Source: CALCNS01 sp964425745 (GTDB lineage: Bacteria > Bacillota > JAAYKD01). Taken from it: a stretch of DNA of 64,000 nt. A program made the position numbers and the translations under genes. Each line of letters begins with the position of its first letter. Positions within the stretch are counted from its first letter, which is position 1. Positions 44,498 to 53,136 of the stretch are shown piece after piece. The DNA lies in assembly GCA_964425745.1 (NCBI GenBank), contig CAYRNW010000010.1:1-64000 (forward strand). The letters are read 5' to 3'. The notes under the pieces were generated by a model. That model saw only the letters and a program-made list of their open reading frames with translations. It had not been told where the DNA came from and did no database searches.

Positions 44498-45736
44498 TCA
44501 ATTCTTGTCTTTGTCCTTTGGTTCCATATCGTATTTAGCAGCGATTGCTTCGGCTACTTCGGGTGTCAGCAGGTGAGCATTCTTTTCGAGCCAAGCTGTG
44601 ACGAAGTTATACGCATCTTCTGCATTTCGGGTGTTGGATAAACCGTCTGCAACGATCTGCTTCATAGCGGTATCAACGGTGTATGGTTTAGCAGGAGAAC
44701 CTGTGGTGCCTTCGGCTTCCACTTCGTTGTCTGTTTTTGAGCCACCATCATCGGCTAATTTCGCATCGTTCACGCGCTTGTCTTCCCAGTATTTTGCCCA
44801 AGCCAAGGAATAATCGTTTCCTTCCTTTTCTTTTGCGAAGTTGAAGTCGCGCTCATCGGTTTTTTTCTTCCAATCGAATTCTGCTTTGTCCATACCTTTG
44901 TTGTATTCATCCATAGCAAGAGTTCTTTCGTATTCGGATTGCCACTGACGATCCCGAACACTGTCACGCGAAACATCATAACCGAAAGCACGATCTTTTT
45001 CGTAAGAAGAAACATCATCCTGATAACGGTTATAAGCGGTGTTTTCGAGTCCTTGAAGCATATCCAAATTCCCCTGTTTCATTTTGAGTTCGTTCATGTA
45101 TCTTTCATACGCCATCTGTTCGAGTTCCGGCAGTAACTCTGTCACCTTTTGAGCATAAATCTGTTGTTGCTGTGAAGCTGCACTGGCTGCATAACTGTTC
45201 ATCATGCCACCTGTGCGACCAGCAATCATGCCCATGGTGTCTTCCGCAGCACGGTTGCCTTCTTTGGCATACAGCTTCCGTAACTGTTGATACTTCATAT
45301 CTGATTCTGGATCATAGTCAAACGGTGCCATACCCAAGATTTCTTTAATCAAAGAACCGATTTGATTGCCGTATGGACTCTGATACTCCGGTCGTTTCTG
45401 CTGAAGGAATGAAGCTGCATTCTTGACGTTCACCTGTGCTTTGAGCTGCTCTTGCTGCATATTCTCAAAGGCAGCGTTTTGAATGTCAGGATTGACGTTA
45501 TAACCAATCGCAGACGGATTCGTCAGCTTGTCGGCACCATAGCCTTGAAACGTGCCGTTCTTAGTTACAGGAAGGTATTGAGCGTATTGATTGGTCTGCT
45601 CGTAATTCAAACCCTCACCCTGGATTTTCCGGTTCCGTTGAGCTTCCAACATAGCGGCTGATGCCAGGTCACCCCTCTTAACCGCATCCCCGATTAACGG
45701 TGTGTAATCTTTATCTTTATCATAGCTTTTGTTCAT
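44498..45736 (-). CDS. Hypothetical phage structural/ejection protein
   Basis: A 412-residue soluble protein rich in Gln, Tyr, Asp and Lys. The middle section (SYAASAASQQQQIYAQKV, then ELEQMAYERYMNELKMKQGN and YNRYQDDVSSYEKDRAFGYD) is helical with heptad-like repeats of Tyr and charged residues. No known domain is recognised. It lies directly upstream of the giant polyvalent gene, where short-tailed phages usually encode internal ejection proteins, so a virion role is likely. Strong GGGGGTGA site before the ATG. Confidence 0.75.
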   Translation of the reverse strand: MNKSYDKDKDYTPLIGDAVKRGDLASAAMLEAQRNRKIQGEGLNYEQTNQYAQYLPVTKNGTFQGYGADKLTNPSAIGYNVNPDIQNAAFENMQQEQLKAQVNVKNAASFLQQKRPEYQSPYGNQIGSLIKEILGMAPFDYDPESDMKYQQLRKLYAKEGNRAAEDTMGMIAGRTGGMMNSYAASAASQQQQIYAQKVTELLPELEQMAYERYMNELKMKQGNLDMLQGLENTAYNRYQDDVSSYEKDRAFGYDVSRDSVRDRQWQSEYERTLAMDEYNKGMDKAEFDWKKKTDERDFNFAKEKEGNDYSLAWAKYWEDKRVNDAKLADDGGSKTDNEVEAEGTTGSPAKPYTVDTAMKQIVADGLSNTRNAEDAYNFVTAWLEKNAHLLTPEVAEAIAAKYDMEPKDKDKN

Positions 45737-45747
45737 GCTGTCACCCC

Positions 45748-45915
45748 CTAAACCGATTCGAGTTCTTTGATACGGCGTTCAAGTGTTCTGATTTTTAATT
45801 CAAGTTGTTCGACCATATAACGAACATACTCGGCAATCTCTCTTGTGTCCGAATCCTTTGAATCAAGGAAACGAAGCTTTCTCTTGAAAGTAATTGATAC
45901 TTTGTTTTCATCCAT
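45748..45915 (-). CDS. Small coiled-coil phage protein (55 residues)
   Basis: A 55-residue reading frame from ATG (45915) to TAG (45748). It begins MDENKVSITFKRKLRFLD, then has a C-terminal leucine-rich amphipathic helix (VEQLELKIRTLERRIKELE). The ATG overlaps the stop codon of the upstream gene (TAATG), so translation would be re-initiation. Function unknown; it sits in the structural operon. Confidence 0.75.
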   Translation of the reverse strand: MDENKVSITFKRKLRFLDSKDSDTREIAEYVRYMVEQLELKIRTLERRIKELESV

Positions 45916-47312
45916 TAGTATTCACTCCCTACCACGAATTCTCGTTCCATACCCATGACTTTACATTCTCCACTACCCACCAATCGGATTGAGAAGCTGT
46001 CGCACCGCATAATTGGTATCGGTATGTTCATGGTTTTTCGACCTTCAAACCACGTGCTGAACACCTTGTTGAAAACACCATCATCGAATTGCACGTGAAT
46101 TTCAAGAAACGAACCTGCAGCCATTTCAACACGCATAAATACCCTGTTGTGAGTTTTACGTGACAGGGTTTCACCATAGAAGGTAGTAAATTCTGCTTCC
46201 CACTCGACTTCTTCGGTGCTTTCGATATCGTTCAGCTTATACATGTAGTTGCTTCCACCATCGATCAAATACAAAGATCCGTCGTGATAAGCAAAGTCCA
46301 CTACTGCAAGTTCGTCTTCCTTAACCCATAGTTTGGTAAGGTTATCATAAACATATAATCCCCATTCTCCTGTTTCGTTCTGCATGGACACATAATAGTG
46401 TGAGCCATCCACCCCTGCCACCGCATTGAAGAAGTTATTCAGACCGAGGTTATAGCTGACAAGTTGAGGAACACCACCGGAATAAGCGTAAATCCCTTCC
46501 TTCCCTTTGTAGAAAAGGGTTTCGTTGATTATTGCCATGCTCTTTTGACTTCCTGCTTGCACTCCTGAAATGTCATAGGATTGTACAGAAAATTCCGCAG
46601 GATAATCTCCGAAAACTCGATATAATTTATCCTCCTTGAAGCACAACACATCCCCCGAATAGGAGAACAAACCCGTAAAGTCGCCTGCCGAACCAATCTC
46701 TACAAAGTAACTGTCCGTTGAGAGCGCACTTAGTTTACGAAAATTCGTCGGATCTGCCCAAGCACTTGCATAAATCCCTTCGCTATTGACACCCCACAAG
46801 CGGTTGTCGTTGCCACAAATGAAGTCTAAATCGGGAACAGGTCGTTCAATCTTGACTTCTCCTGCTTCTGTTCCTGCCGTGAGTGCGCTTCCTTCCTCGA
46901 AGGTTATCTTTGTTGCTTCAACCGTCTTGATCGTCAGATCGTTTTTGTTATTATCCGGAATCGTTGTGCATCCACTGATGTTCACGATATCCCCTGCTTT
47001 GAAATGGTCGATAAACGATTCGATGTCTAAGGAGTTTATGCGGTCATAACTGATGGTTGTGGTTCCATTAAAACCCGTGTAACTGTCATATACATACCAA
47101 AACCCACCCGAATAACTGTTGTTAGGGTATGCACCTTCTGAACCATAAACATAACCAAGAAAGTTAGAGCCTTTATAGTAATAAGTTTCATAACCATAAT
47201 ACGGACCTAATGCCGACTTTGTAGATGATGTATAGTAATCATGGCCTTCGTAAGTGTGAGAAAAAGACAAAACGGTGATTGATGAACCTCCCCCAATGTA
47301 CGTGCCTGACAA
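45915..47312 (-). CDS. C-terminal part of a phage stabilisation/tail-needle-region protein, cut off by an in-frame TGA
   Basis: A 465-codon open stretch in the same frame as 47334-48242, separated only by one TGA and seven sense codons (YSRDTGS). It has beta-propeller-like content: FICGNDNRLWGVNSEGIYASAW near 180, FTGLFSYSGDVLCFKEDKLYRVFG near 234, AIINETLFYKGKEGIYAYSGG near 277, and YYVSMQNETGEWGLYVYDN near 331. These segments are the C-terminal half of a protein of about 775 residues in related phages, as I recall the family. The only available start is a TTG without a ribosome site, so independent translation is unlikely. Confidence 0.65.
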   Translation of the reverse strand: MSGTYIGGGSSITVLSFSHTYEGHDYYTSSTKSALGPYYGYETYYYKGSNFLGYVYGSEGAYPNNSYSGGFWYVYDSYTGFNGTTTISYDRINSLDIESFIDHFKAGDIVNISGCTTIPDNNKNDLTIKTVEATKITFEEGSALTAGTEAGEVKIERPVPDLDFICGNDNRLWGVNSEGIYASAWADPTNFRKLSALSTDSYFVEIGSAGDFTGLFSYSGDVLCFKEDKLYRVFGDYPAEFSVQSYDISGVQAGSQKSMAIINETLFYKGKEGIYAYSGGVPQLVSYNLGLNNFFNAVAGVDGSHYYVSMQNETGEWGLYVYDNLTKLWVKEDELAVVDFAYHDGSLYLIDGGSNYMYKLNDIESTEEVEWEAEFTTFYGETLSRKTHNRVFMRVEMAAGSFLEIHVQFDDGVFNKVFSTWFEGRKTMNIPIPIMRCDSFSIRLVGSGECKVMGMEREFVVGSEY

Positions 47313-47333
47313 ACTGCCAGTATCACGCGAATA

Positions 47334-48242
47334 TCAGCCATAGGTAGTAAATGTTCCGGTGCTGGGATTGAATGAATAATCCGAACACGTGTAGCCACCG
47401 CTACCTTGCCCATACGCTTGTAGTCCTCCATCTACCCAAGAACCTTGATTGTAATATGTATATTCGTTATAACTTTCAACTAAGTTGTATTTTGCCCACT
47501 TGTGCTGATTGGCCGCCGTCACCACAGAAGATGACACTTCATAATAAACCCCTTCGCTGTTATCTTCACCTGTATATCCCGTTGTTGTCTTTGTTGGTAT
47601 CACAAAAGAACCGCTTTCGAGAACTTTAGTCGGGATCAGCAGATCACCCTCCACAAGAGTATTAACGGCTACCTCTGCTTCGCCCGTCTTTACCCAACCG
47701 CCAATTTCGGACCATGAGAGAGCAGAATATTTCTTAACCACAGGAATGGCGGCCTCGGTATAGGTGAAGATTTTCTGCCCGGTTCCTCCCGATAAACTTG
47801 ATGTGACTTCGAGATAGTCGTTATCTCCTGTTTTACCGAAGGTTGAGGAAGCCGATTCGGATATAACAGATGCAAACAGTCGGCTCAATTTGTTATTGAC
47901 GAGATCGAGCATGAGCATGTCGGGATGAATCACCAGTTTGTTGCTAACTACCGCGAATTGCTTTATCCCTGGGGAAACGCTTCCTACCACCTGGCCTTTA
48001 TATATTAAATCCGTGCCATCAACCACAATAAAGCCGTTGAAACTATGCAACGCTGTTGGCGAGGAAAAGCTATTGACTCTCGTTCTTCCCCTTCTCGTTG
48101 CAAGGTTAGGGAAAAATTCCGCCGAAACATTTTTGCAATCCTTCAATTCACCTTCCCTTGCACCGGAAGTAACATTTAGACCTCCGAAAGCAATGGTGTT
48201 TCGTTCTACCTTCTTCGGTTTTGTTCTCATAAAGGGTAGCAT
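47334..48242 (-). CDS. N-terminal part of the same interrupted virion protein
   Basis: A 302-residue piece, starting at the ATG at 48242 (AGGGGTGA site, TAATG overlap with the preceding gene). It opens with AFGGLNVTSGAREGELKDCKN and FFPNLATRRGRTRVNSF, the typical beginning of the head-tail stabilisation-type proteins. It then has SFNGFIVVDGTDLIYKGQVVG and KLVIHPDMLMLDLVNNKLSR, and ends GTFTTYG at TGA. The next bases continue in frame into 45915-47312. Either the gene is broken by a nonsense mutation or the TGA is read through. Confidence 0.75.
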   Translation of the reverse strand: MLPFMRTKPKKVERNTIAFGGLNVTSGAREGELKDCKNVSAEFFPNLATRRGRTRVNSFSSPTALHSFNGFIVVDGTDLIYKGQVVGSVSPGIKQFAVVSNKLVIHPDMLMLDLVNNKLSRLFASVISESASSTFGKTGDNDYLEVTSSLSGGTGQKIFTYTEAAIPVVKKYSALSWSEIGGWVKTGEAEVAVNTLVEGDLLIPTKVLESGSFVIPTKTTTGYTGEDNSEGVYYEVSSSVVTAANQHKWAKYNLVESYNEYTYYNQGSWVDGGLQAYGQGSGGYTCSDYSFNPSTGTFTTYG

Positions 48243-48604
48243 TACATCACCCCTTTCCACCTATAGTTGATATTGTCGTGATTGCGAATATACCAACGGC
48301 GGTATTCCTCATACAAACCATTAAACGCAGCCACGCTGTTGTTGTATGCTTCATACTCCTGCAAGAAATAATCGACCTGTGCAATGGCAAACAGTGCATA
48401 CATGCTTTCGTAAGTGCCACTCACCGATAACGGTGCATCCCAATCTGCCGTTTCAACTCCGTCGATTGCTTCCAGGTCATATACTTCATTGACAATCTTC
48501 TGTTCTAAACTCCATGCCCAACCTGCTATTAGATCATCATTGAAAGTGGTTGAGGTAGGTCGAAGTTGTTTAGTGTCTGCCACCACCTTGTTCAGTGTCA
48601 CCAT
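48242..48604 (-). CDS. Head-tail connector-type phage protein
   Basis: A 120-residue mostly helical protein (LIAGWAWSLEQKIVNEVYDL, then MYALFAIAQVDYFLQEYEAYNNSVAAFN and LYEEYRRWYIRNH). Size, helical content and place just before the stabilisation protein fit a gp6/gp4-like head completion or adaptor protein. No sequence motif proves this. It overlaps the downstream start (TAATG). Confidence 0.65.
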   Translation of the reverse strand: MVTLNKVVADTKQLRPTSTTFNDDLIAGWAWSLEQKIVNEVYDLEAIDGVETADWDAPLSVSGTYESMYALFAIAQVDYFLQEYEAYNNSVAAFNGLYEEYRRWYIRNHDNINYRWKGVM

Positions 48605-48616
48605 GCTTTCGCCCCC

Positions 48617-48796
48617 TTAATACTCAATGTCAATGCTTCTAAGTTTCTCGTATTTGAGAATATCAATCACTTTACCCTTTAGAAACACAGTAATTTCTTT
48701 GTTGTTTACGTCTACTTTGTAATCATCCCAATCGTGCGGCTTATAAGTCTTGCTAAAGAAAGGTTCGAGAAGTGAAATCGTTAGTTTGTATGGCAT
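48617..48796 (-). CDS. Small phage protein of unknown function (59 residues)
   Basis: A 59-residue reading frame from ATG (48796), with a GGAGGGGAG site, to TAA. Sequence begins MPYKLTISLLEPFFSK and contains YKVDVNNKEITVFLKGKVIDI, suggesting a small beta-rich fold. It lies between the phosphoesterase fibre gene and the connector gene. No family recognised. Confidence 0.75.
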   Translation of the reverse strand: MPYKLTISLLEPFFSKTYKPHDWDDYKVDVNNKEITVFLKGKVIDILKYEKLRSIDIEY

Positions 48797-48807
48797 ATTC
48801 TCCCCTC

Positions 48808-50637
48808 CTAATACGTGAAGCTGATGTCAGAGCTTGTTTTAACGGAGTTGTTTTCCTTTGCACCGACTTTAATCATGTTCACGGTTCTTGTGTCCTTATT
48901 GACTATCCATACGTTTAGACTCATGGCAAGATCGAGTTGATTCCGCGCAGGTGCTGGAATCGTCGGTGTGGGATCATTTGTCCATGACGTTCTCTGCGAA
49001 GCACAAGTATTCGTCGATACGCAAAGGTTTAAGCCATCTACCTTTCGATAACAATCGGCGTGAATGTGTCCACCAAACCATCCAATAACCCGAATCGGAC
49101 CTTGCGAAGTGAAATCCTTCGTGACGGAGTAGCTTATCCACGTGTGAAGGTCGGTATCAATTAAAGCGTAAGCATAGCCGCTTAAAGCCGTACCCTCTTG
49201 AAAGGCTTTAACTACGGTACGAATCTTTACTTGATCCCCACCATAACCATGGAATTCGCTTGTATCTCCGGTATCGGCATCGGTATATGGCACTTGGTGA
49301 GAGTAGAACGAAACATCCCAATCTGTTTTTCCAGTCATGTTCATAGCGTGATTCAGCACAAATTCTAACTGACGTTTCGTATTAACGGCACCCGATATGA
49401 AGCAATCCAATGTTCCCGCGTTGATGTAAGGTCTGCCCAGGTCGTCGTCATGCACTTCTTCCGAATTACAATAGATCAACCGATGTTTCTTCGCATAATC
49501 ATCGACATAGAAATACCCACCCTTTGGGTTCGTTGCATCAAAGACTACTTCCAAATGAGAAGGCCAGTTATAACGAGAATCAATGCTCTTGAACCAATCT
49601 TCGTTACGGATTATCAGATCATACGCCGTTGAAGCGTTCAAATCTGCCACATTCGGATTCGTTCCATAACTTGCATCATCGCTGTTATAGTCGTGATTCC
49701 CCCGTGTTGCGAACCATGGAACGCGGCAAGAGTTGAATATTCTTGCTGTCTTTTCGATTCTTGGCTCGTAACCGTCAAATTCAATGGTATAGCTCATGAT
49801 GTCACCGCAACAGGTAATGTAATCAATGGGAACCTGCGCGGTTAGCATAATCAAATCGCGAATCTGATTGTACCTTCCTGCATCACCATCCTCATTTCTA
49901 ACGTGAATGTCGGTCGGTGTGACGAAAGTTATCGTGTTCCCTGCTCGTTGTAGTGCTTCAATATCAGCTTTCCGTTCGTCAATGTTGGCTTGTGTATAGG
50001 CGTTATCATAGGTTTCCACATCACCGGAAATGATGTCACCACTGCTGACTTGCACCAAACCACCTGTCAAGGTCGAAATCCACATTTTAACTGTTGCACC
50101 ATCGGTCGTGAAATAGATATGTTCGGTTCCGGGTGTTACGGATGCAGGAAGATTCGATTCTGCTACTTTCCAAAAATTCAAACCAACCGTGCTGACAACG
50201 GTGGTATCGAGTAGAGAAATATTTTCTGCCTTCATCGTGACGGTTGCATACGGCTCCGAAGCCGGAGAATTGTTTCTGAAATAGATTTTAATTTCCGTGC
50301 TGTCGGTAGGAACCAAAAAATCGTGAGTAAACGGGAAATTCCCTATCTGCCCATCCTCTTGTAACAAGCTAACAATGGTTATATAGGATCCATCCGGCTT
50401 GTATGAAATGATACGTAACCTTGCATAACCATCGGAAGAATAATAAGCTGAACCGGAAATCCTCAATGTTCTACCGTTGTACCGTTGTGTTACATCCTCA
50501 AAAGCAAAATATGAGGAATCATTCACCGCATCCCATTGAGCACTTCGACCATCGTCATAAATCACTATAGAGTCGGTTAATGGAGGTCTACTCCACGCCG
50601 CTGTTGCCGTAAATAAAGGAAAAAGATTGTCTGCCAT
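48808..50637 (-). CDS. Virion protein with calcineurin-like metallophosphoesterase domain
   Basis: A 609-residue protein. Residues 1-150 are beta-rich (carbohydrate-binding-like, DGYARLRIISYKPDGSYIT). A short tail-fibre-like linker follows (GLNFWKVAESNLPASVTPGTE...), and a metallophosphoesterase domain starts near 235. Its metal motifs are complete: DIH (D243, H245), CCGDI near 270, GNHD (313-316), SFYSHQ near 443 and GGHIHAD near 500. Placed among tail genes, it probably degrades a phosphodiester polymer such as teichoic acid at the cell surface during adsorption. That role is inferred from context. Confidence 0.85.
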   Translation of the reverse strand: MADNLFPLFTATAAWSRPPLTDSIVIYDDGRSAQWDAVNDSSYFAFEDVTQRYNGRTLRISGSAYYSSDGYARLRIISYKPDGSYITIVSLLQEDGQIGNFPFTHDFLVPTDSTEIKIYFRNNSPASEPYATVTMKAENISLLDTTVVSTVGLNFWKVAESNLPASVTPGTEHIYFTTDGATVKMWISTLTGGLVQVSSGDIISGDVETYDNAYTQANIDERKADIEALQRAGNTITFVTPTDIHVRNEDGDAGRYNQIRDLIMLTAQVPIDYITCCGDIMSYTIEFDGYEPRIEKTARIFNSCRVPWFATRGNHDYNSDDASYGTNPNVADLNASTAYDLIIRNEDWFKSIDSRYNWPSHLEVVFDATNPKGGYFYVDDYAKKHRLIYCNSEEVHDDDLGRPYINAGTLDCFISGAVNTKRQLEFVLNHAMNMTGKTDWDVSFYSHQVPYTDADTGDTSEFHGYGGDQVKIRTVVKAFQEGTALSGYAYALIDTDLHTWISYSVTKDFTSQGPIRVIGWFGGHIHADCYRKVDGLNLCVSTNTCASQRTSWTNDPTPTIPAPARNQLDLAMSLNVWIVNKDTRTVNMIKVGAKENNSVKTSSDISFTY

Positions 50638-50638
50638 G

Positions 50639-52540
50639 TTACCACTCCCTTAAACTATACTGAAAGCCACTCACAACGAGCGCCAAACTCGCGATTGCAT
50701 CCTCAACATCCTCTGTAACGGTCGTGTTCGTTGTTTCTAAGGTTGTTTTTAGGGTCGCGAGGTCGGCTTGAAGCTGTGCAAGGTTGCCTAAAGCAGTGAT
50801 GTCGTCTTCTACACCATCGACAATCGCTTGAATTTCCGCTACAACAGAAGCTAACTCCGCTTCAAACCCATCCACTTTGTGCCTGACAGCGAATAATGTA
50901 TCCCAGGCATCCACTACCGAAACACCATCAACCTTGACGAATCGCTTTGCAGGTGTGTATTCCGTATCGGCTATACTATCCACATCGAAAGTTGCTGCAT
51001 ACTCAACACCGTTTACATAAGCGGTATAGGTCATTGGGATCGTATCTTCTCCAATCGATTGATTCGTGACCGCGATTTCGTGCAGGTTTCTTTCATCAAG
51101 ATCATAATTTGGCAAATCCCAATCGACGATTTGACCGCCCGAACCCCAAAACTGATCTCCGAATCCAACTCCGTTGATGTTGAGAATCTTGCAAGTAAAT
51201 ATGGATATGGTTTGCATTGCTTTGCGTGTCGCTTCATCCAGGTCACTGTGGAAGCCATCCAAACAAATGATCTGCGTACCATACTGCTGTGCGAAGCTTC
51301 TACCGTCATATTCTGCCTGTGCTGCGTATCGGTAGTTATAAGGTCTGTGAATGTTCCATATCGTTGCACCAATCGTTTCGCCCGTCAGTGTTCCTGCTAC
51401 ATTTTCAGCACTCCAAAACAGGTTCTCATACAATGAATAATCTCTCTCGTTCAGCAAACAAGGAAGTCCATCCGGATTCGGTTCAAACCCACTAATCCAG
51501 GGAACCTCGTTCAAGGTATTGCTAAAAACATAGTTGTCATTCCACGAATTGACGAATACGAACATGCTCTTGCTATGTGCATACGAAACGCAAAAATTCT
51601 GCCGTTCTCGTGTTACGAGGTAGTCATAGCCAAATTCATCGAGGAACACCCCGTCTGCGCCCATGGTGGACCACCAATCAATACGCTGTATGATTTCTTC
51701 CTCTGACAAACTCAACGTTGCGTTATTTCCAACCGGAACATACCCTACCAACTGGATGTGTGGCTTAACTCGTTTTAACTCGGTCATGATTGCGCAAGTG
51801 TCTTCGTATGAATCGTGTTCAGGATCGTTATATAGATCCCCGAAAACAACCAGGTCGTAACCTTGGTAAGCAGCCACCGCACTGTTTACACTCCATGCGC
51901 CGTGAATTGCTATAGGATATCCGTAATAGATCAGAACCTTCTTCATCTTTATCGGTCGTTCAGAAGCGACATTCAGTGCTTCTGCGAGAGTGTCGAGCGC
52001 TTCCCTGACGGTTCCCACTCGATCCATTAACCCTTGATAACCGATTGCAGAAGCATCGTGCTTATTCCCCGTGCCTGTTACGTGGCTCATAATCGCATTT
52101 CTACTTGACTCAACGGAGGTTTGAAGTTGATCTGATAACGATGTAGCAGGTAAAGCCGCTTCCACTGCATCGGCTGAATAGTTGTTAGGTAAGACTCGAA
52201 GCTTTATCTCATGCGTTGTAAGGATTCTCTCGGTTTCATCTTCCTCGGTAATTACACCGCGAATCGTCATTGTTATGTGTCCGGAATAGGTTAGTGGTTC
52301 AGACGGTATCTCGTATTCATAAAGACCGTCTTCATTGATATCTTCTGCCGTAAGTAGCTTAACAATAGGTTGTCTGCCCCTTGCATCGGTCATGAACACG
52401 CTGATTGCCATCCCTGCCCACGAAGCATTAAATTCAAACACCAACTTTGAAGGTCGATATCCTCCCACTGCACCAGCAACATCGTTGCTGACGGTTACTC
52501 TGTGGCTGTTTACTTTGACAGAAATCGTTCTAACGCTCAT
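50639..52540 (-). CDS. Baseplate/receptor-binding protein with BppU-like N-terminus and glycoside-hydrolase-like TIM barrel
   Basis: A 633-residue protein. Residues 1-120 resemble the phage baseplate upper protein (BppU) N-terminal immunoglobulin-like domain (KLVFEFNASWAGMAISVFMTDARG). Residues about 195-460 form a barrel-like domain (KKVLIYYGYPIAIHGAW, GYDLVVFGDLYNDP, QLVGYVPVG, GADGVFLDEFGYDY with D301/E302, FVFVNSWNDNYVF). It resembles the putative polygalactosaminidase/GH114-type hydrolases, with Asp and Glu as candidate catalytic acids. A C-terminal coiled coil leads to the end YSLREW. It starts 2 bases after the phosphoesterase fibre gene in transcript terms, so the two form an adsorption module. 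Confidence 0.75.
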   Translation of the reverse strand: MSVRTISVKVNSHRVTVSNDVAGAVGGYRPSKLVFEFNASWAGMAISVFMTDARGRQPIVKLLTAEDINEDGLYEYEIPSEPLTYSGHITMTIRGVITEEDETERILTTHEIKLRVLPNNYSADAVEAALPATSLSDQLQTSVESSRNAIMSHVTGTGNKHDASAIGYQGLMDRVGTVREALDTLAEALNVASERPIKMKKVLIYYGYPIAIHGAWSVNSAVAAYQGYDLVVFGDLYNDPEHDSYEDTCAIMTELKRVKPHIQLVGYVPVGNNATLSLSEEEIIQRIDWWSTMGADGVFLDEFGYDYLVTRERQNFCVSYAHSKSMFVFVNSWNDNYVFSNTLNEVPWISGFEPNPDGLPCLLNERDYSLYENLFWSAENVAGTLTGETIGATIWNIHRPYNYRYAAQAEYDGRSFAQQYGTQIICLDGFHSDLDEATRKAMQTISIFTCKILNINGVGFGDQFWGSGGQIVDWDLPNYDLDERNLHEIAVTNQSIGEDTIPMTYTAYVNGVEYAATFDVDSIADTEYTPAKRFVKVDGVSVVDAWDTLFAVRHKVDGFEAELASVVAEIQAIVDGVEDDITALGNLAQLQADLATLKTTLETTNTTVTEDVEDAIASLALVVSGFQYSLREW

Positions 52541-52560
52541 GTTGTCACCCCCTTTATATC

Positions 52561-52589
52561 AAAAAGAGCAACAGAAACAGATCTGTTGC
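52561..52589 (-). terminator. Intrinsic terminator inside the structural gene block
   Basis: On the minus strand a GCAACAG/CTGTTGC stem with an 8-base loop is followed by TCTTTTT. It lies after the 149-residue gene and before the BppU-like gene, so it separates head genes from fibre genes in the transcript. Confidence 0.65.
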
Positions 52590-52628
52590 CCGTGCCGTGT
52601 AACGTGCTACCCATGATTGCGCGGCCAT

Positions 52629-53078
52629 CTATCTTGAATTGTCTTTGAAGTCGTTCTGATAGGCATTCTGAAAATCTCGTGCCATACCGTTCAACCTCTC
52701 GTTCAGCTCGTTTTCGGAGTTTTCTCTGTGAATAAAAACTTGTGCAACGTATCGAGGAACCGGATTCGGTTTGTTGCGGATCAATCGCCAGTGTTTCCCA
52801 TTCACCGCACCGTCGCAATATAGCTCTTTCGGATCATAGCTTCGCGGTGGTGTGTAAAATACGATTTCATCCAACCAAGGATTGCTTCGGTTCTTGCCTT
52901 TGCCCAGTGGTTTTTGCTTGATTTCTTTATGCTTCTCTTGCGCGTTTAACTGAAGTTTCAACTCTGCATTATCTGCTCGAAGGTTGGCATTCGTTACTTC
53001 GTGCTGTAAATTAACTATGGTATTCTCCATTGAATCTAAACGTGCCAGAATGGCATCCATGCTATCTTTGACGGCCAT
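52629..53078 (-). CDS. Hypothetical phage protein with N-terminal coiled coil
   Basis: A 149-residue soluble protein. Residues 1-50 are a coiled coil (MDAILARLDSMENTIVNLQHE, followed by heptads). The rest is basic and polar, with NPWLDEIVFYTPPRSYDP and RYVAQVFIHRENSENE. It follows the capsid gene, where decoration proteins or head fibres are common, but I recognise no family. Strong AAGGAGG site. Confidence 0.7.
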   Translation of the reverse strand: MAVKDSMDAILARLDSMENTIVNLQHEVTNANLRADNAELKLQLNAQEKHKEIKQKPLGKGKNRSNPWLDEIVFYTPPRSYDPKELYCDGAVNGKHWRLIRNKPNPVPRYVAQVFIHRENSENELNERLNGMARDFQNAYQNDFKDNSR

Positions 53079-53103
53079 AATTGTTCCTCCTTATTTTGAA
53101 AGT

Positions 53104-53130
53104 GGGGGAGTCAGCTTCACCAACTCCCCC
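53104..53130 (-). terminator. Hairpin after the capsid gene
   Basis: An 8-bp perfect GGGGGAGT/ACTCCCCC stem lies 6 bases beyond the capsid stop codon. Only a weak T-rich tail follows, so it may protect or adjust the abundant capsid transcript rather than stop it fully. Confidence 0.5.
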
Positions 53131-53136
53131 GATTGA

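Noticed and set aside
47207..47431. Alternative reading frames across the split virion protein that could suggest a frameshift
   Set aside because: The two halves are in the same frame, separated by one TGA and 21 bases. No shift is needed to join them.
52541..52625. A 24-codon frame between the 149-residue gene and the BppU-like gene
   Set aside because: It coincides with the terminator hairpin, has no ribosome site, and its hydrophobic end is the translation of the T-run.
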